The notes beneath the pieces are model-generated. The model saw nothing but the letters and a program-made list of their open reading frames with translations. It was not told the origin of the DNA and made no database searches. Below, piece by piece: positions 1 to 8,032 of a stretch of 64,000 bases of DNA (its first letter is position 1; every line of letters begins with the position of its first letter). A program made the position numbers and the translations under genes. This DNA comes from Corynebacterium pseudopelargi (GTDB lineage: Bacteria > Actinomycetota > Actinomycetes > Mycobacteriales > Mycobacteriaceae): the NCBI RefSeq assembly GCF_003814005.1, contig NZ_CP033898.1:1364001-1428000 (forward strand), in the 5' to 3' direction.

Positions 1-1282
1 GGCCTGGTTTGAGTTGATCCGGGTTCATGCCAAGGCACATCGAACACCCTGCGGTGCGCCATTCTGCACCGGCGGCCTCGAAGATCTTGTCCAGGCCTTC
101 TTCTTCGGCCTGCAGCTTGACCATGGCAGAGCTTGGCACCACCATCATCCGCACGCCTTCGGCTACTTGGTGGCCTTGGATAACATCGGCGGCAGCGCGC
201 AGATCCTCGATGCGCGCATTGGTGCAAGAACCCAAAAAGACGGTGTCGATGCTGATGTCGCGCAGCGGGGTGCCTGGGGTAAGCCCCATGTATTTCAGTG
301 CCTTTTCGGCTGCGGCGCGCTCATTATCGCCGGCGATCAGTTCTGGGTCCGGTACGGATTCAGACAAGGGCAGGCCTTGGCCGGGGTTCGTACCCCAGGT
401 AACGAAGGGGGTAATGGCAGAGCCGTCGATTTCTACCACCGTGTCAAAGTGCGCGCCTTCGTCGGTAGGCAAGGTTTTCCAGTACGCCACTGCCTCGTCC
501 CACTGCTTGCCCTTCGGCGCCATCTCGCGGCCTTTGATGTATTCGAAGGTGGTTTCATCGGGGGCGATCATGCCGGCGCGAGCGCCTGCCTCGATGGACA
601 TGTTGCAGATGGTCATGCGTGCTTCCATGGAAAGCTTCTCAATGGCCTCGCCACGGTATTCGATCACATGGCCTTGGCCACCGCCGGTGCCGATCTTGGC
701 GATGATGGCCAAGATGAGGTCTTTAGCGCTCACCCCTGGCTGCAGCTCCCCGGAGACTTCGATGGCCATGGTTTTAAAGGGTTTCAGCGATAGTGTTTGG
801 GTAGCCATCACATGCTCTACCTCAGAGGTGCCAATACCGAAGGCCATGGCACCGAAGGCTCCGTGGGTAGAGGTGTGGGAATCGCCGCACACGATGGTCA
901 TGCCGGGTTGGGTTGCGCCAAGTTGTGGGCCTACCTGGTGCACGATGCCCTGGCGGCTATTGCCCATTGGATATAAGGTCACGCCGAATTCTTCGCAGTT
1001 TTTGCGCAAGGTTTCGACTTGGGTGCGCGAGGTTTGGTCTTTAATTTCTAATAGCGAGCCTTGCTCGATGCCCTCGGTGGGCACGTTGTGGTCTTCGGTG
1101 GCAAGGTGGAGCTCCGGGTGGCGCAGTGAGCGGCCGGCAAGGCGCAAACCATCGAAGGCCTGCGGTGAGGTCACTTCGTGCAAAAGCTGAAGATCGATAA
1201 AAATGAGGTCTGGTCGGTCTTCTTCGCCTTTGACCACGATATGATCGCGCCACACTTTTTCTGCGAGTGTCAGCGGAGCCAT
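1..1282 (-). CDS. leuC: 3-isopropylmalate dehydratase large subunit (partial, C-terminus beyond window edge)
   Basis: Isomerises 2-isopropylmalate to 3-isopropylmalate in leucine synthesis, with LeuD as small subunit. The reading frame starts at ATG 1282 ([11 protein letters not shown]), has a GGAAGGTG ribosome site just upstream, and runs off the left edge after 427 residues; the family is about 470-480 residues, so roughly 50 are missing. The [4Fe-4S] cysteines are seen in FLGSCTNAR and in [10 protein letters not shown] (C413 and C416). [12 protein letters not shown] motif typical of aconitase-type dehydratases is present. leuD would be expected just left of the window. It is divergent from ltbR, whose C. 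glutamicum homologue represses leuCD. No frameshift is seen. Confidence 0.97.
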   Translation of the reverse strand, partial: MAPLTLAEKVWRDHIVVKGEEDRPDLIFIDLQLLHEVTSPQAFDGLRLAGRSLRHPELHLATEDHNVPTEGIEQGSLLEIKDQTSRTQVETLRKNCEEFGVTLYPMGNSRQGIVHQVGPQLGATQPGMTIVCGDSHTSTHGAFGAMAFGIGTSEVEHVMATQTLSLKPFKTMAIEVSGELQPGVSAKDLILAIIAKIGTGGGQGHVIEYRGEAIEKLSMEARMTICNMSIEAGARAGMIAPDETTFEYIKGREMAPKGKQWDEAVAYWKTLPTDEGAHFDTVVEIDGSAITPFVTWGTNPGQGLPLSESVPDPELIAGDNERAAAEKALKYMGLTPGTPLRDISIDTVFLGSCTNARIEDLRAAADVIQGHQVAEGVRMMVVPSSAMVKLQAEEEGLDKIFEAAGAEWRTAGCSMCLGMNPDQLKPG

Positions 1283-1336
1283 GCTGCATCACCTTCCGAG
1301 CTAGATTCCCGCATTATGGGATGGTAGTATCATTCT
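1283..1336. promoter_or_regulatory. leuC/ltbR divergent promoter region
   Basis: A 54-nt spacer holds both promoters. For ltbR (+), a TAGTAT -10 box at 1325-1330 ends 6 nt before ATG 1337 and there is no Shine-Dalgarno, which fits a leaderless transcript. A small dyad TCCC-N7-GGGA lies at 1307-1321. In C. glutamicum LtbR binds here to control leuCD and itself; the exact operator in this sequence is inferred, not shown. Confidence 0.55.
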
Positions 1337-2047
1337 ATGGGAAAGATTAGCACAGAAAGCGGCATTAAAGTTCTCGACCGGGCGGTCACTATCCTGCTCG
1401 CCCTGGCCGACCACCCCATGAGCCTCAATGAATTGTGCGAATTCACCGGCCTGCCCCGCGCCACCGCACACCGCCTGGCCACCGCACTCGAAGTACACAA
1501 TATCCTCACCCGCACCAACGACGGCAGGTGGACCATCGGTGCGGTATTGGCAAGCCTTGGCGCCAGTAGCCAGACCAAGCTTATCGACGTAGCCACGCCG
1601 ATCATGTCTACCCTGATGCACACCACCAATGAATCAGTGCAGCTCTACCAACTCGCCGGTGCGGTACGCGTGTGTATTGCTGCCCAAGAACCAGCGATGG
1701 GCTTGCAAAATACCGTGCCCGTAGGCACTCGCCTACCACTGAGCGCAGGCTCTGCAGCACGGATCTTCTTAGCCTATTCCTCTGCGCACCTGCGCGATGC
1801 AGTGCTATCGGAGGGCACAAAATTTAGCCAAGCAGATCTGCGCGAAGCCCGCGAACAGGGCTGGGCTGCCTCCATGAGCGAACGCGAGGTTGGGCTGGCC
1901 AGCGTTTCTGCCCCCGTATTTGATTCAGAAGGCACCTTCTGCGCCGTGCTTTCTATTTCTGGTCCTGCCGAAAGGCTCAAACCCAGCCCCGGCAAGTGGG
2001 CAGATGAGCTAGTCGCTGCAGCCAATAGGCTCTCAGCACAGCTTTAA
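1337..2047 (+). CDS. ltbR: IclR-family regulator, LtbR-like
   Basis: Transcription regulator of 236 residues. Residues about 8-62 form a winged helix-turn-helix (LNELCEFTGLPRATAHRLA) and about 75-235 the IclR effector-binding domain. It is divergent from leuC, the position of C. glutamicum LtbR, which represses leuB, leuCD and tryptophan genes; the assignment rests on family plus position. The start ATG 1337 follows a -10 box by 6 nt with no ribosome site, so it is probably leaderless. Its stop codon overlaps the stop codon of the convergent HD-domain gene by 4 nt (TTAA). Confidence 0.88.
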   Translation: MGKISTESGIKVLDRAVTILLALADHPMSLNELCEFTGLPRATAHRLATALEVHNILTRTNDGRWTIGAVLASLGASSQTKLIDVATPIMSTLMHTTNESVQLYQLAGAVRVCIAAQEPAMGLQNTVPVGTRLPLSAGSAARIFLAYSSAHLRDAVLSEGTKFSQADLREAREQGWAASMSEREVGLASVSAPVFDSEGTFCAVLSISGPAERLKPSPGKWADELVAAANRLSAQL

Positions 2048-2568
2048 AGCTTGTCTACCAAGGCCCGCAACTGCAGCACCAAGGGGTGATCCAGGCGTGC
2101 TTCGAGCTTGGCCAGCACGCTTTGATACCACCAGCATTGCCCCTCATAGCCGCTGCGAAACCTTTCCCACACAGCCTCCCCGGCATCGCGATCTCTAAGC
2201 GTGCACAGCAAATTATGCACCTTATCTGCGGCAATAATTTTTAGCGCCTCCTGCGAGGCATCGTCCATGCGCTCTAGATAGTCCTCTGCCCTGGCCTGCC
2301 AGGTGGGCAGGGATTGATCCTTGCTCACCATCGACACCAGCGTGCGCACCTCGTGGCCAAATTCTTCTTCTAATACCGCAGGATCTACGGATTGATCCTC
2401 CACACTGTCGTGCAAAAGTGCTGCGATGCGTGTGGTGTCCGATTCGCCTTCAAGCAGCGTTGCCACGGCAAAGAGGTGCGAGACGTATGGTGTGGCCGTG
2501 CCTTTGCGCATTTGGCCGGCATGGATTTCGGCGGCGCGCTCAATAGCAAAAAGGAGACGTGTGTTCAC
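2044..2568 (-). CDS. HD-domain phosphohydrolase-like protein
   Basis: 174 residues with a single HD fold of the SpoT/MESH1 kind: H31 in YVSHLF, the HD pair H53-D54 in LLHDSVED, and a later ADKVHNL motif that matches the distal metal/substrate segment. The family hydrolyses phosphate esters, in some members (p)ppGpp; there is no synthetase or regulatory domain here, so it would be a small alarmone-hydrolase-like enzyme if active. The start is GTG 2568, the only one giving a full N-terminus, with an AGGAG only 2 nt upstream. Start codon and AGGAG both lie inside the terminator hairpin of the upstream tRNA-Glu gene, so expression may need read-through. The substrate is not determinable from sequence. 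Confidence 0.75.
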   Translation of the reverse strand: MNTRLLFAIERAAEIHAGQMRKGTATPYVSHLFAVATLLEGESDTTRIAALLHDSVEDQSVDPAVLEEEFGHEVRTLVSMVSKDQSLPTWQARAEDYLERMDDASQEALKIIAADKVHNLLCTLRDRDAGEAVWERFRSGYEGQCWWYQSVLAKLEARLDHPLVLQLRALVDKL

Positions 2569-2575
2569 GTCTCCT
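2548..2575 (-). terminator. Intrinsic terminator of tRNA-Glu, overlapping the HD gene start
   Basis: A perfect 10-bp stem (AGGAGACGTG / CACGTCTCCT, loop of 4 nt, 2552-2575) is followed on the minus strand by a run of five T (2548-2552). It lies 3 nt past the encoded CCA of the tRNA. The GTG start and AGGAG of the downstream HD gene are parts of the stem. Confidence 0.85.
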
Positions 2576-2580
2576 GATGG

Positions 2581-2653
2581 TACCCCGTACGGGATTCGAA
2601 CCCGTGTTACCGGCGTGAGAGGCCGGCGTCCTAGGCCACTAGACGAACGGGGC
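2581..2653 (-). tRNA. tRNA-Glu(CTC), copy 1
   Basis: A 73-nt cloverleaf read on the minus strand: acceptor GCCCCGT / ACGGGGT with G1:U72, anticodon stem CCGGC/GCCGG, loop CTCTCAC with anticodon CTC, T-loop TTCGAAT and discriminator A73. A genomic CCA follows at 2578-2580. Identical over its whole length to copy 2 at 4303-4375. Confidence 0.97.
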
Positions 2654-3033
2654 TAGTAGCAAGCGGTTGCTTCTCAAGCAATAGTAGAGTGCCGATGTTG
2701 TACTCAACAAATCGGCACGTCAGGGTAGTAAAAGCGCGGATCCTGAGAAACATTCTCGTCGAAAAGCGAAAGTATCAAGCAGTGGTGTGCTGCGTCCGCT
2801 AGAAGGGGTTAGGACCGATGCTTCTAAAAAAGGATCGCGCTGTGCGTTTCCTCTTCCATAGCACCTCCGGATCTCGGGGAATAGTTCCACAGAACCGCTT
2901 TGCTCGACCACCTTCACCTCATGCCCTTAAGAGCATGAACCTTGCTATTTATTTCGATGGGGCGAAGTTGCTCTGTTAGCTCTGATGCTAGACCCAATAT
3001 GGGCTTGTGGGAAGAGAAAACAGGAAAATTTTT
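2654..3033. promoter_or_regulatory. Gene-poor spacer with tRNA-Glu promoter and palindrome
   Basis: 380 nt without a convincing gene. On the minus strand a promoter for the tRNA is likely: -10 TACTAT (2681-2686) and -35 TTGTTG (2705-2710), spaced 18 nt. A palindrome with arms GTGCCGAT (2689-2696) and ATCGGCAC (2711-2718), extended by GTTG/CAAC inside, straddles the -10/-35 interval. A minus-strand ORF of 11 codons (2824-2859) has a strong GGAGG 4 nt before its ATG but no recognisable product. The rest shows nothing I can name. Confidence 0.5.
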
Positions 3034-4170
3034 CTAAAGATCAAACACCTGCCACGTCAATTGTGCCTGATCAGATTTCGGCCCATAGAGCTGATCCATA
3101 ACCTTCCACAGCGGATAGCCCATCACCTGCCAATAGCCGTGGTGCTCCTCGGCGGGTTTGGGCTGGATATCCTTGTGCTCGCCGGTGACCTCGGAGGCAA
3201 TGCGGCTTAATTCCATGGCCATCCAATCATCCACGCGCACCCCGTCGATGGTGGTGAAATCTCTGCGCTCGCCGGTATAAGTGGTGTGCTGCGAGGCCTG
3301 CAGCATCACCTTAGCCAGCGAAGTCGATGGCAACTGCCTCACCATGGCCAACTCACTGGCAAGCAAGCGGGCTTGATCAATGCGGCTATCGCTTTCTAAA
3401 TACGCTGTCGCATCACTGCGTTCGTCTTGGGCGCGGGCAAAGTCAATCACGGGATCGCCCTGGATAATCGAGCACACAGGATCATGCAGCGCACACACCT
3501 GCACCACATTCAGCCCCTCAAACTCCCCCGGTTGACGCTCGCCAAGCACCCCGTGACGATCGGACGGGATGGCGCCCTTGTTGGTGATAGGAAGCGCAGC
3601 TCCTGCCGCGGTCTGGTTGCCGAAGGCCCTGGAACGCTTGGGATCTGAAATCAAATACACCGCCGCTACCCGATCAGCGGGGATCTGCGTGGCCACATCG
3701 CCGGCGATGTGCGCGCCTTGAGAAAACCCAACCAGCGCCACCTTGGTATCGCTGCACTGGGCTAAAAGCTGCTGGAGGTGCTCAAGCAGCCTGCGTTCCC
3801 CCTCGCGCCGCGACACACCATAGGGCATGGCCTGGGCGTCATCTTTATCAATGGAGGTGACCATACCGGCACTGGCCGGATAGGGAGTTTGCCAGGCATC
3901 TACCCCATCGAATTGCTCAGCTACTTCTTGGACGAAGTTCCTGCCCTTGCTTAGGCCTGTGATCTCTCGCGGATCTTCCTGGGCGTTGGATTCACCCGTG
4001 CCAGGAGTGACGGCAATATGTAACGCCGGGCAGCTAGCTTGCTGGGCTTCTGCTTGCTGGGGCGCTGCTTGCTGGGCTTCTACTTGATGGGGCGCTGCCT
4101 GAACAGGCAGGCAAAGGGCGGAGGATGCGAGCAATAAAGAGACGATGCTAAGGGCTGCAGATCTGCGCAT
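3034..4170 (-). CDS. Secreted cutinase-family serine esterase
   Basis: 378 residues. Residues 1-25 form a signal peptide (MRRSAALSIVSLLLASSALC...AAP). An alpha/beta-hydrolase core of cutinase type follows, with nucleophile S150 in VGFSQGA, probable D230 in CALHDPVC and H295 in ASQHTTY, plus the paired cysteines of that family. Mycobacterial and corynebacterial members hydrolyse lipid esters at the cell envelope; the exact substrate is not evident. It is exported by the Sec route, presumably. The N-terminus of the mature protein carries a 10-residue duplication rich in Gln and Ala, seen in DNA as a 30-bp repeat. The C-terminal about 80 residues lie outside the minimal cutinase fold. It stands alone between tRNA genes. 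Confidence 0.85.
   Translation of the reverse strand: MRRSAALSIVSLLLASSALCLPVQAAPHQVEAQQAAPQQAEAQQASCPALHIAVTPGTGESNAQEDPREITGLSKGRNFVQEVAEQFDGVDAWQTPYPASAGMVTSIDKDDAQAMPYGVSRREGERRLLEHLQQLLAQCSDTKVALVGFSQGAHIAGDVATQIPADRVAAVYLISDPKRSRAFGNQTAAGAALPITNKGAIPSDRHGVLGERQPGEFEGLNVVQVCALHDPVCSIIQGDPVIDFARAQDERSDATAYLESDSRIDQARLLASELAMVRQLPSTSLAKVMLQASQHTTYTGERRDFTTIDGVRVDDWMAMELSRIASEVTGEHKDIQPKPAEEHHGYWQVMGYPLWKVMDQLYGPKSDQAQLTWQVFDL
4037..4096. repeat. 30-bp tandem duplication in the cutinase-like gene
   Basis: Two adjacent 30-nt units (4037-4066 and 4067-4096) are identical at 28 of 30 positions. They encode the related decapeptides APHQVEAQQA and APQQAEAQQA just after the signal peptide. Being in frame, copy number change would only lengthen or shorten a linker. 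Confidence 0.85.
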
Positions 4171-4267
4171 ATCACTACCCTACAATGCAGGAATTGCCCC
4201 TCGGGCGAAGTTGCGAGCGCAAAAAGATGGGTACGAAAAAAGATGCGAACGAAAGGGCCGTGAATGC

Positions 4268-4296
4268 AAAAAATCAGCCGACGTTTGTCGACTGAT
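4268..4296 (-). terminator. Intrinsic terminator after tRNA-Glu copy 2
   Basis: Stem ATCAGTCGAC / GTCGGCTGAT (one G-U pair, loop 4 nt, 4273-4296) followed on the minus strand by six T. It ends the tRNA-Gln/tRNA-Glu unit before the cutinase-like gene. Confidence 0.85.
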
Positions 4297-4302
4297 CATT
4301 TG

Positions 4303-4375
4303 TACCCCGTACGGGATTCGAACCCGTGTTACCGGCGTGAGAGGCCGGCGTCCTAGGCCACTAGACGAACGGGGC
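4303..4375 (-). tRNA. tRNA-Glu(CTC), copy 2
   Basis: Same 73-nt sequence as copy 1, anticodon CTC. The 3' end is followed by CAA rather than CCA, so unlike copy 1 the CCA must be added after transcription. It lies 16 nt downstream of tRNA-Gln and is probably cotranscribed with it. Confidence 0.97.
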
Positions 4376-4391
4376 ATAGGCAAAAAGCCTG

Positions 4392-4463
4392 CTGGCCTAC
4401 CAGGACTCGAACCTAGAATGACGGTACCAGAAACCGTAGTGTTGCCAATTACACCATAGGCCA
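4392..4463 (-). tRNA. tRNA-Gln(CTG)
   Basis: A 72-nt cloverleaf: acceptor TGGCCTA / TAGGCCA, anticodon stem ACGGT/ACCGT, loop TTCTGGT with anticodon CTG, T-loop TTCGAGT, discriminator G73. CCA is not encoded. With no glutaminyl-tRNA synthetase expected in this lineage it should be charged with Glu by GltX and amidated by GatCAB, all encoded in this window. Confidence 0.97.
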
Positions 4464-4506
4464 ATGTTGTGCGGCTGGGCTTTCACCCTGCTGTGCAACG
4501 AGGCTT

Positions 4507-4536
4507 AATATAACCACATCTGCGAAAGCCACACAA
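4507..4536 (-). promoter_or_regulatory. Promoter of the tRNA-Gln/tRNA-Glu unit
   Basis: On the minus strand TATATT (4507-4512) as -10 and TTGTGT (4531-4536) as -35 with 18-nt spacing, about 40 nt before the tRNA-Gln 5' end and just after the gltX stop codon. Confidence 0.6.
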
Positions 4537-4545
4537 ACCTGCTGG

Positions 4546-6018
4546 TCAGGCGGCCTGGTATGGGGTTTGCTGGCGGGCAGCACGCAGACGAGCAAGGGTG
4601 GATTCCTTACCCAGCAACTCCATGGACTCGAACAGCGGCGGCGATACCGCAGCACCCGAAATACCAACGCGCAGCGCACCATAGGCCACACGGGGCTTCA
4701 GCTCCAGCTTTTCAATCAACGCGCTGTGCAATGCCTGCTCGATATTGGCGGTGTTCCACTCATCTACGGCCTCAAGCGCAGCGATGCCTTGTTCAAGCGG
4801 TTCGATAGCTGCTTCCTTGAGGTTCTTCTTGGCGGATTTTTCATCCAATTCCAGATCCTCATCGGCTGTAACCAGGAACTTCAGCAGGCCATAGGCATCG
4901 GAGAGCGTCTTGATGCGGGTCTGCACCAAATCGGCTGCGATTGCGAACTTCTCCTCCGGGTACTCAAAGTCGTAGTACTCGCGCAGGTAGTCACGCAGGC
5001 GATCGCGGAAATCTTCAGGCGATAGCAGGCGAATATGATCCGCGTTGATCGCTTCAAGCTTCTTTTGATCAAAGCGAGCAGGGTTGGGGAGGACATCGGT
5101 GACGTCGAAATGCTCAACGAGCTCTTCTACCGAGAAGATGTCCTTATCGTGGCTCAAGGACCAACCAAGCAGCGCGAGGTAATTCAGCATGCCCTCGGGG
5201 ATGATGCCGTGGTCGCGGTGATTGAACAGGTTGGACTGCGGATCGCGCTTGGAAAGCTTCTTATTGCCCTCGCCCATAACAAAGGGAAGGTGGCCGAATT
5301 CCGGGGTGCGCTCGGCAACGCCGATGGCCTTCAAAGCCTCGTAGAGGGCCAATTGGCGCGGGGTGGAAGGCAAAAGGTCCTCGCCGCGCAGCACGTGGGT
5401 AATGCCCATCAGTGCGTCATCGACGGGGTTTACCAGGGTATATAGCGGTGCACCATTGGAGCGGGCTACTACGAAGTCCGGCTGCGTGGAGGCCTTGAAT
5501 TCGATCTCGCCGCGGACCAGGTCGTTCCACTTCCAGTCCTGATCTGGCATGCGCAGGCGCCACACGGGCTTGCGGCCTTCTGCCTCAAAGGCATCAATCT
5601 GCTCTTGGCTGAGGTCGCGATCGAAGTTGTCGTAGCCAAGCTGCGGGTCGCGGCCTGCGGCCTTGTGGCGTTCTTTGACTTCTTCGGCAGTGGAATAGGC
5701 CGGGTAGATGTAGCCGCCGGCTTTGAGCTTTTCAAGCACCTCGGCGTAGATATCCATGCGCTGGCTTTGGCGGTACGGCTCATCCGGACCACCTTTGACT
5801 ACGCCTTCATCCCAGTCCATGCCGAGCCATTGGAGGGAATCGATAATGGCCTGGTAAGACTCTTCGGAGTCGCGCTGGGCGTCGGTATCTTCGATGCGGA
5901 AGATGAGCTTGCCGCCGTGGTGGCGTGCATAGGCCCAGTTGAATAAGGCGGTGCGCACCATGCCTACGTGGGGCGTGCCGGTGGGCGAAGGGCAGAATCG
6001 AACGCGTACTTCAGACAT
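4546..6018 (-). CDS. gltX: Glutamyl-tRNA synthetase (non-discriminating)
   Basis: Class I aminoacyl-tRNA synthetase of 490 residues, the normal family length. The HIGH-type motif is H17-V-G-M and the KMSKS-type motif is K254-L-S-K-R. An upstream-extended frame exists, but ATG 6018 ([17 protein letters not shown]) is the family start. A TAGTAT -10 box ends 7 nt before this ATG and there is no ribosome site, so the mRNA is probably leaderless. Because GatCAB is encoded in this window and GlnRS is typically absent in these bacteria, the enzyme is inferred to charge both tRNA-Glu and tRNA-Gln. It sits directly upstream of tRNA-Gln and tRNA-Glu on the same strand. Confidence 0.97.
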   Translation of the reverse strand: MSEVRVRFCPSPTGTPHVGMVRTALFNWAYARHHGGKLIFRIEDTDAQRDSEESYQAIIDSLQWLGMDWDEGVVKGGPDEPYRQSQRMDIYAEVLEKLKAGGYIYPAYSTAEEVKERHKAAGRDPQLGYDNFDRDLSQEQIDAFEAEGRKPVWRLRMPDQDWKWNDLVRGEIEFKASTQPDFVVARSNGAPLYTLVNPVDDALMGITHVLRGEDLLPSTPRQLALYEALKAIGVAERTPEFGHLPFVMGEGNKKLSKRDPQSNLFNHRDHGIIPEGMLNYLALLGWSLSHDKDIFSVEELVEHFDVTDVLPNPARFDQKKLEAINADHIRLLSPEDFRDRLRDYLREYYDFEYPEEKFAIAADLVQTRIKTLSDAYGLLKFLVTADEDLELDEKSAKKNLKEAAIEPLEQGIAALEAVDEWNTANIEQALHSALIEKLELKPRVAYGALRVGISGAAVSPPLFESMELLGKESTLARLRAARQQTPYQAA

Positions 6019-6043
6019 GGGTTTTATACTAGACTGTCCTGCC
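6019..6043. promoter_or_regulatory. Interlocked divergent promoters gltX / isochorismate synthase
   Basis: Only 25 nt separate the two start codons. On the plus strand TATACT (6025-6030) is a -10 box; on the minus strand TAGTAT (6031-6026) is a -10 box for gltX. The two hexamers share five base pairs on opposite strands, so polymerase can occupy only one at a time. Confidence 0.65.
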
Positions 6044-7162
6044 ATGTGTGCATCCTCTCGCCCGGCTTCCGCGCCCGATTTTCTACTTTCTCGAGCGCAT
6101 GGGTCTATCCGCACCCAGGGGGTAAAGGAGCAGTTCAATAATATCGACGACGCCATCGCGGCTCTTCGTCGCGGTGAAATGGTGGTAGGGGCCTTAGCTT
6201 TTCGACGCGACCACGCCTGCGCTTTCACCGTCCCCCAAAGCATCATCCGTGAAGATGGGCCACTAGAGCCTCATGGCTACTATCGCCAAGGACCAGGCGC
6301 GCAGCTTCATGCTAGCCTCGATGCCTTAGTTCCCGATGAGGCCGAGCATGCCCACCGCGTGGCCGCTGCGATTGAGACGATGCGCAACACCGTGCTGCGC
6401 AAGGTGGTACTTGCCCGCGCCGTCGACGTGCGCTTTGATCCGCCGGTAGATCCGCGCCTGATTGCGGCCCGCCTGATTGACCTTTCTTTGCACCGCGATG
6501 GCTTTATTGTGGATCTCTCCCCTGCTGGTGAGGACTTTGTGGGCAATATGCTCGTTGGTTCTTCACCGGAGGTGTTGATAAAAAAGCAAGGCTCCACCGT
6601 GAGCGCCTATCCCCTGGCAGGTTCTGCGCCAAGGGCGGTGGATCCGATTGAAGATAAAAAACGTGGCGAAGCCCTGTTGCGTTCGGCAAAAGATCTTGAT
6701 GAACACCGCTTTGTGGTCGAGCACCTACGCCGAAAGCTTTCACCTTTGTGCTCGCATCTAGATATCCCCGATACCCCGGAATTAACCTGCACCAATGAGA
6801 TGTGGCACCTGGCCACCCCCGTGCTTGGCACGCTCAAGGATGCACAGATGACTGCCCTCGAGCTCGCGCGCATCGTGCACCCCACCCCCGCGATCTGCGG
6901 CACGCCAACCGATGACGCCGAGGAGTTAATCTCTTTTGCCGAGGCAGACAGGCGCTTCTACGCCGGCGCGGTGGGCTGGGCCGAAGGTGTCGATGGGGAA
7001 TTCATGGTGGCCATCAGGTGCGCTGAGGTATCCGGTGATGGCACTCACGCCCGCGCCTGGGCCGGAGGTGGCATTGTGGAGGCCTCCGATGCGCAGGCAG
7101 AGGTGGCAGAAACAAGTGCCAAATTGCGCACCATTATGAAAGCCCTTGGGCTTCGGCTTTAA
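6044..7162 (+). CDS. Isochorismate synthase / chorismate-binding enzyme
   Basis: 372 residues of the MenF/EntC/DhbC family that turns chorismate into isochorismate for menaquinone or siderophore synthesis. Family blocks seen: [52 protein letters not shown] and FYAGAVGW. No fused glutamine amidotransferase. A longer frame from 5939 would run through gltX, so ATG 6044 ([13 protein letters not shown]) is chosen; a -10 box 13 nt upstream leaves a leader of only a few nt. No siderophore or menaquinone genes lie next to it, so which pathway it feeds cannot be read from context. A terminator-like palindrome follows. Confidence 0.85.
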   Translation: MCASSRPASAPDFLLSRAHGSIRTQGVKEQFNNIDDAIAALRRGEMVVGALAFRRDHACAFTVPQSIIREDGPLEPHGYYRQGPGAQLHASLDALVPDEAEHAHRVAAAIETMRNTVLRKVVLARAVDVRFDPPVDPRLIAARLIDLSLHRDGFIVDLSPAGEDFVGNMLVGSSPEVLIKKQGSTVSAYPLAGSAPRAVDPIEDKKRGEALLRSAKDLDEHRFVVEHLRRKLSPLCSHLDIPDTPELTCTNEMWHLATPVLGTLKDAQMTALELARIVHPTPAICGTPTDDAEELISFAEADRRFYAGAVGWAEGVDGEFMVAIRCAEVSGDGTHARAWAGGGIVEASDAQAEVAETSAKLRTIMKALGLRL

Positions 7163-7163
7163 A

Positions 7164-7193
7164 GAAAAAGCGCCAGCGATATCGCTGGCGCTT
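7164..7193 (-). terminator. Terminator of the FAH-family gene
   Basis: A perfect 26-nt palindrome (13-nt arm AAGCGCCAGCGAT, 7168-7193) followed on the minus strand by TTTTTCTTT. It may also stop the convergent isochorismate synthase transcript, though a T run is lacking on that side. Confidence 0.85.
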
Positions 7194-7206
7194 GGGAGGG
7201 CAGTAG

Positions 7207-8004
7207 TTAGGCTCGTTCTACTGGGTTACCCAGTTTGCCAATGCCTGGGATCTCGATTTCGATGAAGTCGCCCGGGAACATTGCAGCGGTGCCGGCTGGC
7301 GAACCGGTACAAATAATATCGCCCGGCAGCAGCGTCATGGAGGCGGTAATAAATTCGATAATCTCGCCCAGATTCATGATCATCTGGTTGGAGTTCGAAT
7401 CCTGCTTGGTTTCAGTCTTGCCCTCATGGGTGAGGTGAGCCTTGATGGGCAAATTGGAGGTATCGATGGATTCGAGGTCAGTTTCAATCCACGGACCAAG
7501 TGGCGCGAAGGTATCAATGCCCTTGGCGCGAGCCCACTGGCCATCGGCAAATTGAAGATCACGCGAAGACACATCGTTGATGATGGTGAAGCCGAGCACC
7601 ACCTGCTTCCAGTCTTCAGCCTTGACATTCTTGCAGGGCTTGCCAATAACGAGGGCAAGCTCGCCTTCAAATTCCACCTTGGTGGCAAAATCAGGGATCT
7701 TAATGGCGGCACCAGGGCCAATCACGGCTGTCGGGGGCTTTAAAAAGAGCGTCGGGGGCAGGTGCTCAGCACTCTTTTGGAACACCTCTGCAACGTGATC
7801 TGCATAATTGCGGCCAATCGCCACGATCTTGGAAGGCAGCATTGGTGCAAGCAGGCGGACGTCGCCAAGCTTCCATTCCTTGCCTGTGAACTTCGGTTCG
7901 GTAAACGGGGTACCTTCGATCTGGCGGCACAGGGCGTTCTCGCCTTCGCCCTCTACTACGCAGAAGGCCATTCCTTCGGGGGTCGCAATTCGTCCAAAAC
8001 GCAT
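7207..8004 (-). CDS. Fumarylacetoacetate hydrolase-family protein, oxaloacetate decarboxylase-like
   Basis: 265 residues. The FAH catalytic core is complete: IGRNYADH, PPTLFLKPPTAV, VEFEGELALVIGK, GFTIINDVSSRDLQ, KGIDTFAPLGPW and GSPAG, giving the metal-binding acidic residues of the fold. The closest protein I know is Cg1458 of C. glutamicum, which was characterised as a soluble Mn/Mg-dependent oxaloacetate decarboxylase, and the sequences are alike along their whole length. ATG 8004 (MRFGRIATPEG) is preferred over ATG 8013 because an AGGA lies 8 nt before it. It is cytosolic and could divert oxaloacetate to pyruvate. The exonuclease gene lies 28 nt upstream in the same direction. Confidence 0.88.
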   Translation of the reverse strand: MRFGRIATPEGMAFCVVEGEGENALCRQIEGTPFTEPKFTGKEWKLGDVRLLAPMLPSKIVAIGRNYADHVAEVFQKSAEHLPPTLFLKPPTAVIGPGAAIKIPDFATKVEFEGELALVIGKPCKNVKAEDWKQVVLGFTIINDVSSRDLQFADGQWARAKGIDTFAPLGPWIETDLESIDTSNLPIKAHLTHEGKTETKQDSNSNQMIMNLGEIIEFITASMTLLPGDIICTGSPAGTAAMFPGDFIEIEIPGIGKLGNPVERA

Positions 8005-8032
8005 GGAGGCCATCCTACTACGAGGGGTGGCC

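Noticed and set aside
27..1190. 387-codon plus-strand ORF antisense to leuC
   Set aside because: Shadow of leuC, which has full family motifs on the minus strand.
2720..2917. 65-codon minus-strand ORF in the tRNA-Glu upstream spacer
   Set aside because: No credible start signal or similarity; left as non-coding.
4145..4464. ORFs over the tRNA genes (translations such as GIRTRVTGVRGRRPRPLDERG, on both copies)
   Set aside because: These are translations of tRNA-Glu and tRNA-Gln in antisense or sense; a known false-gene pattern.
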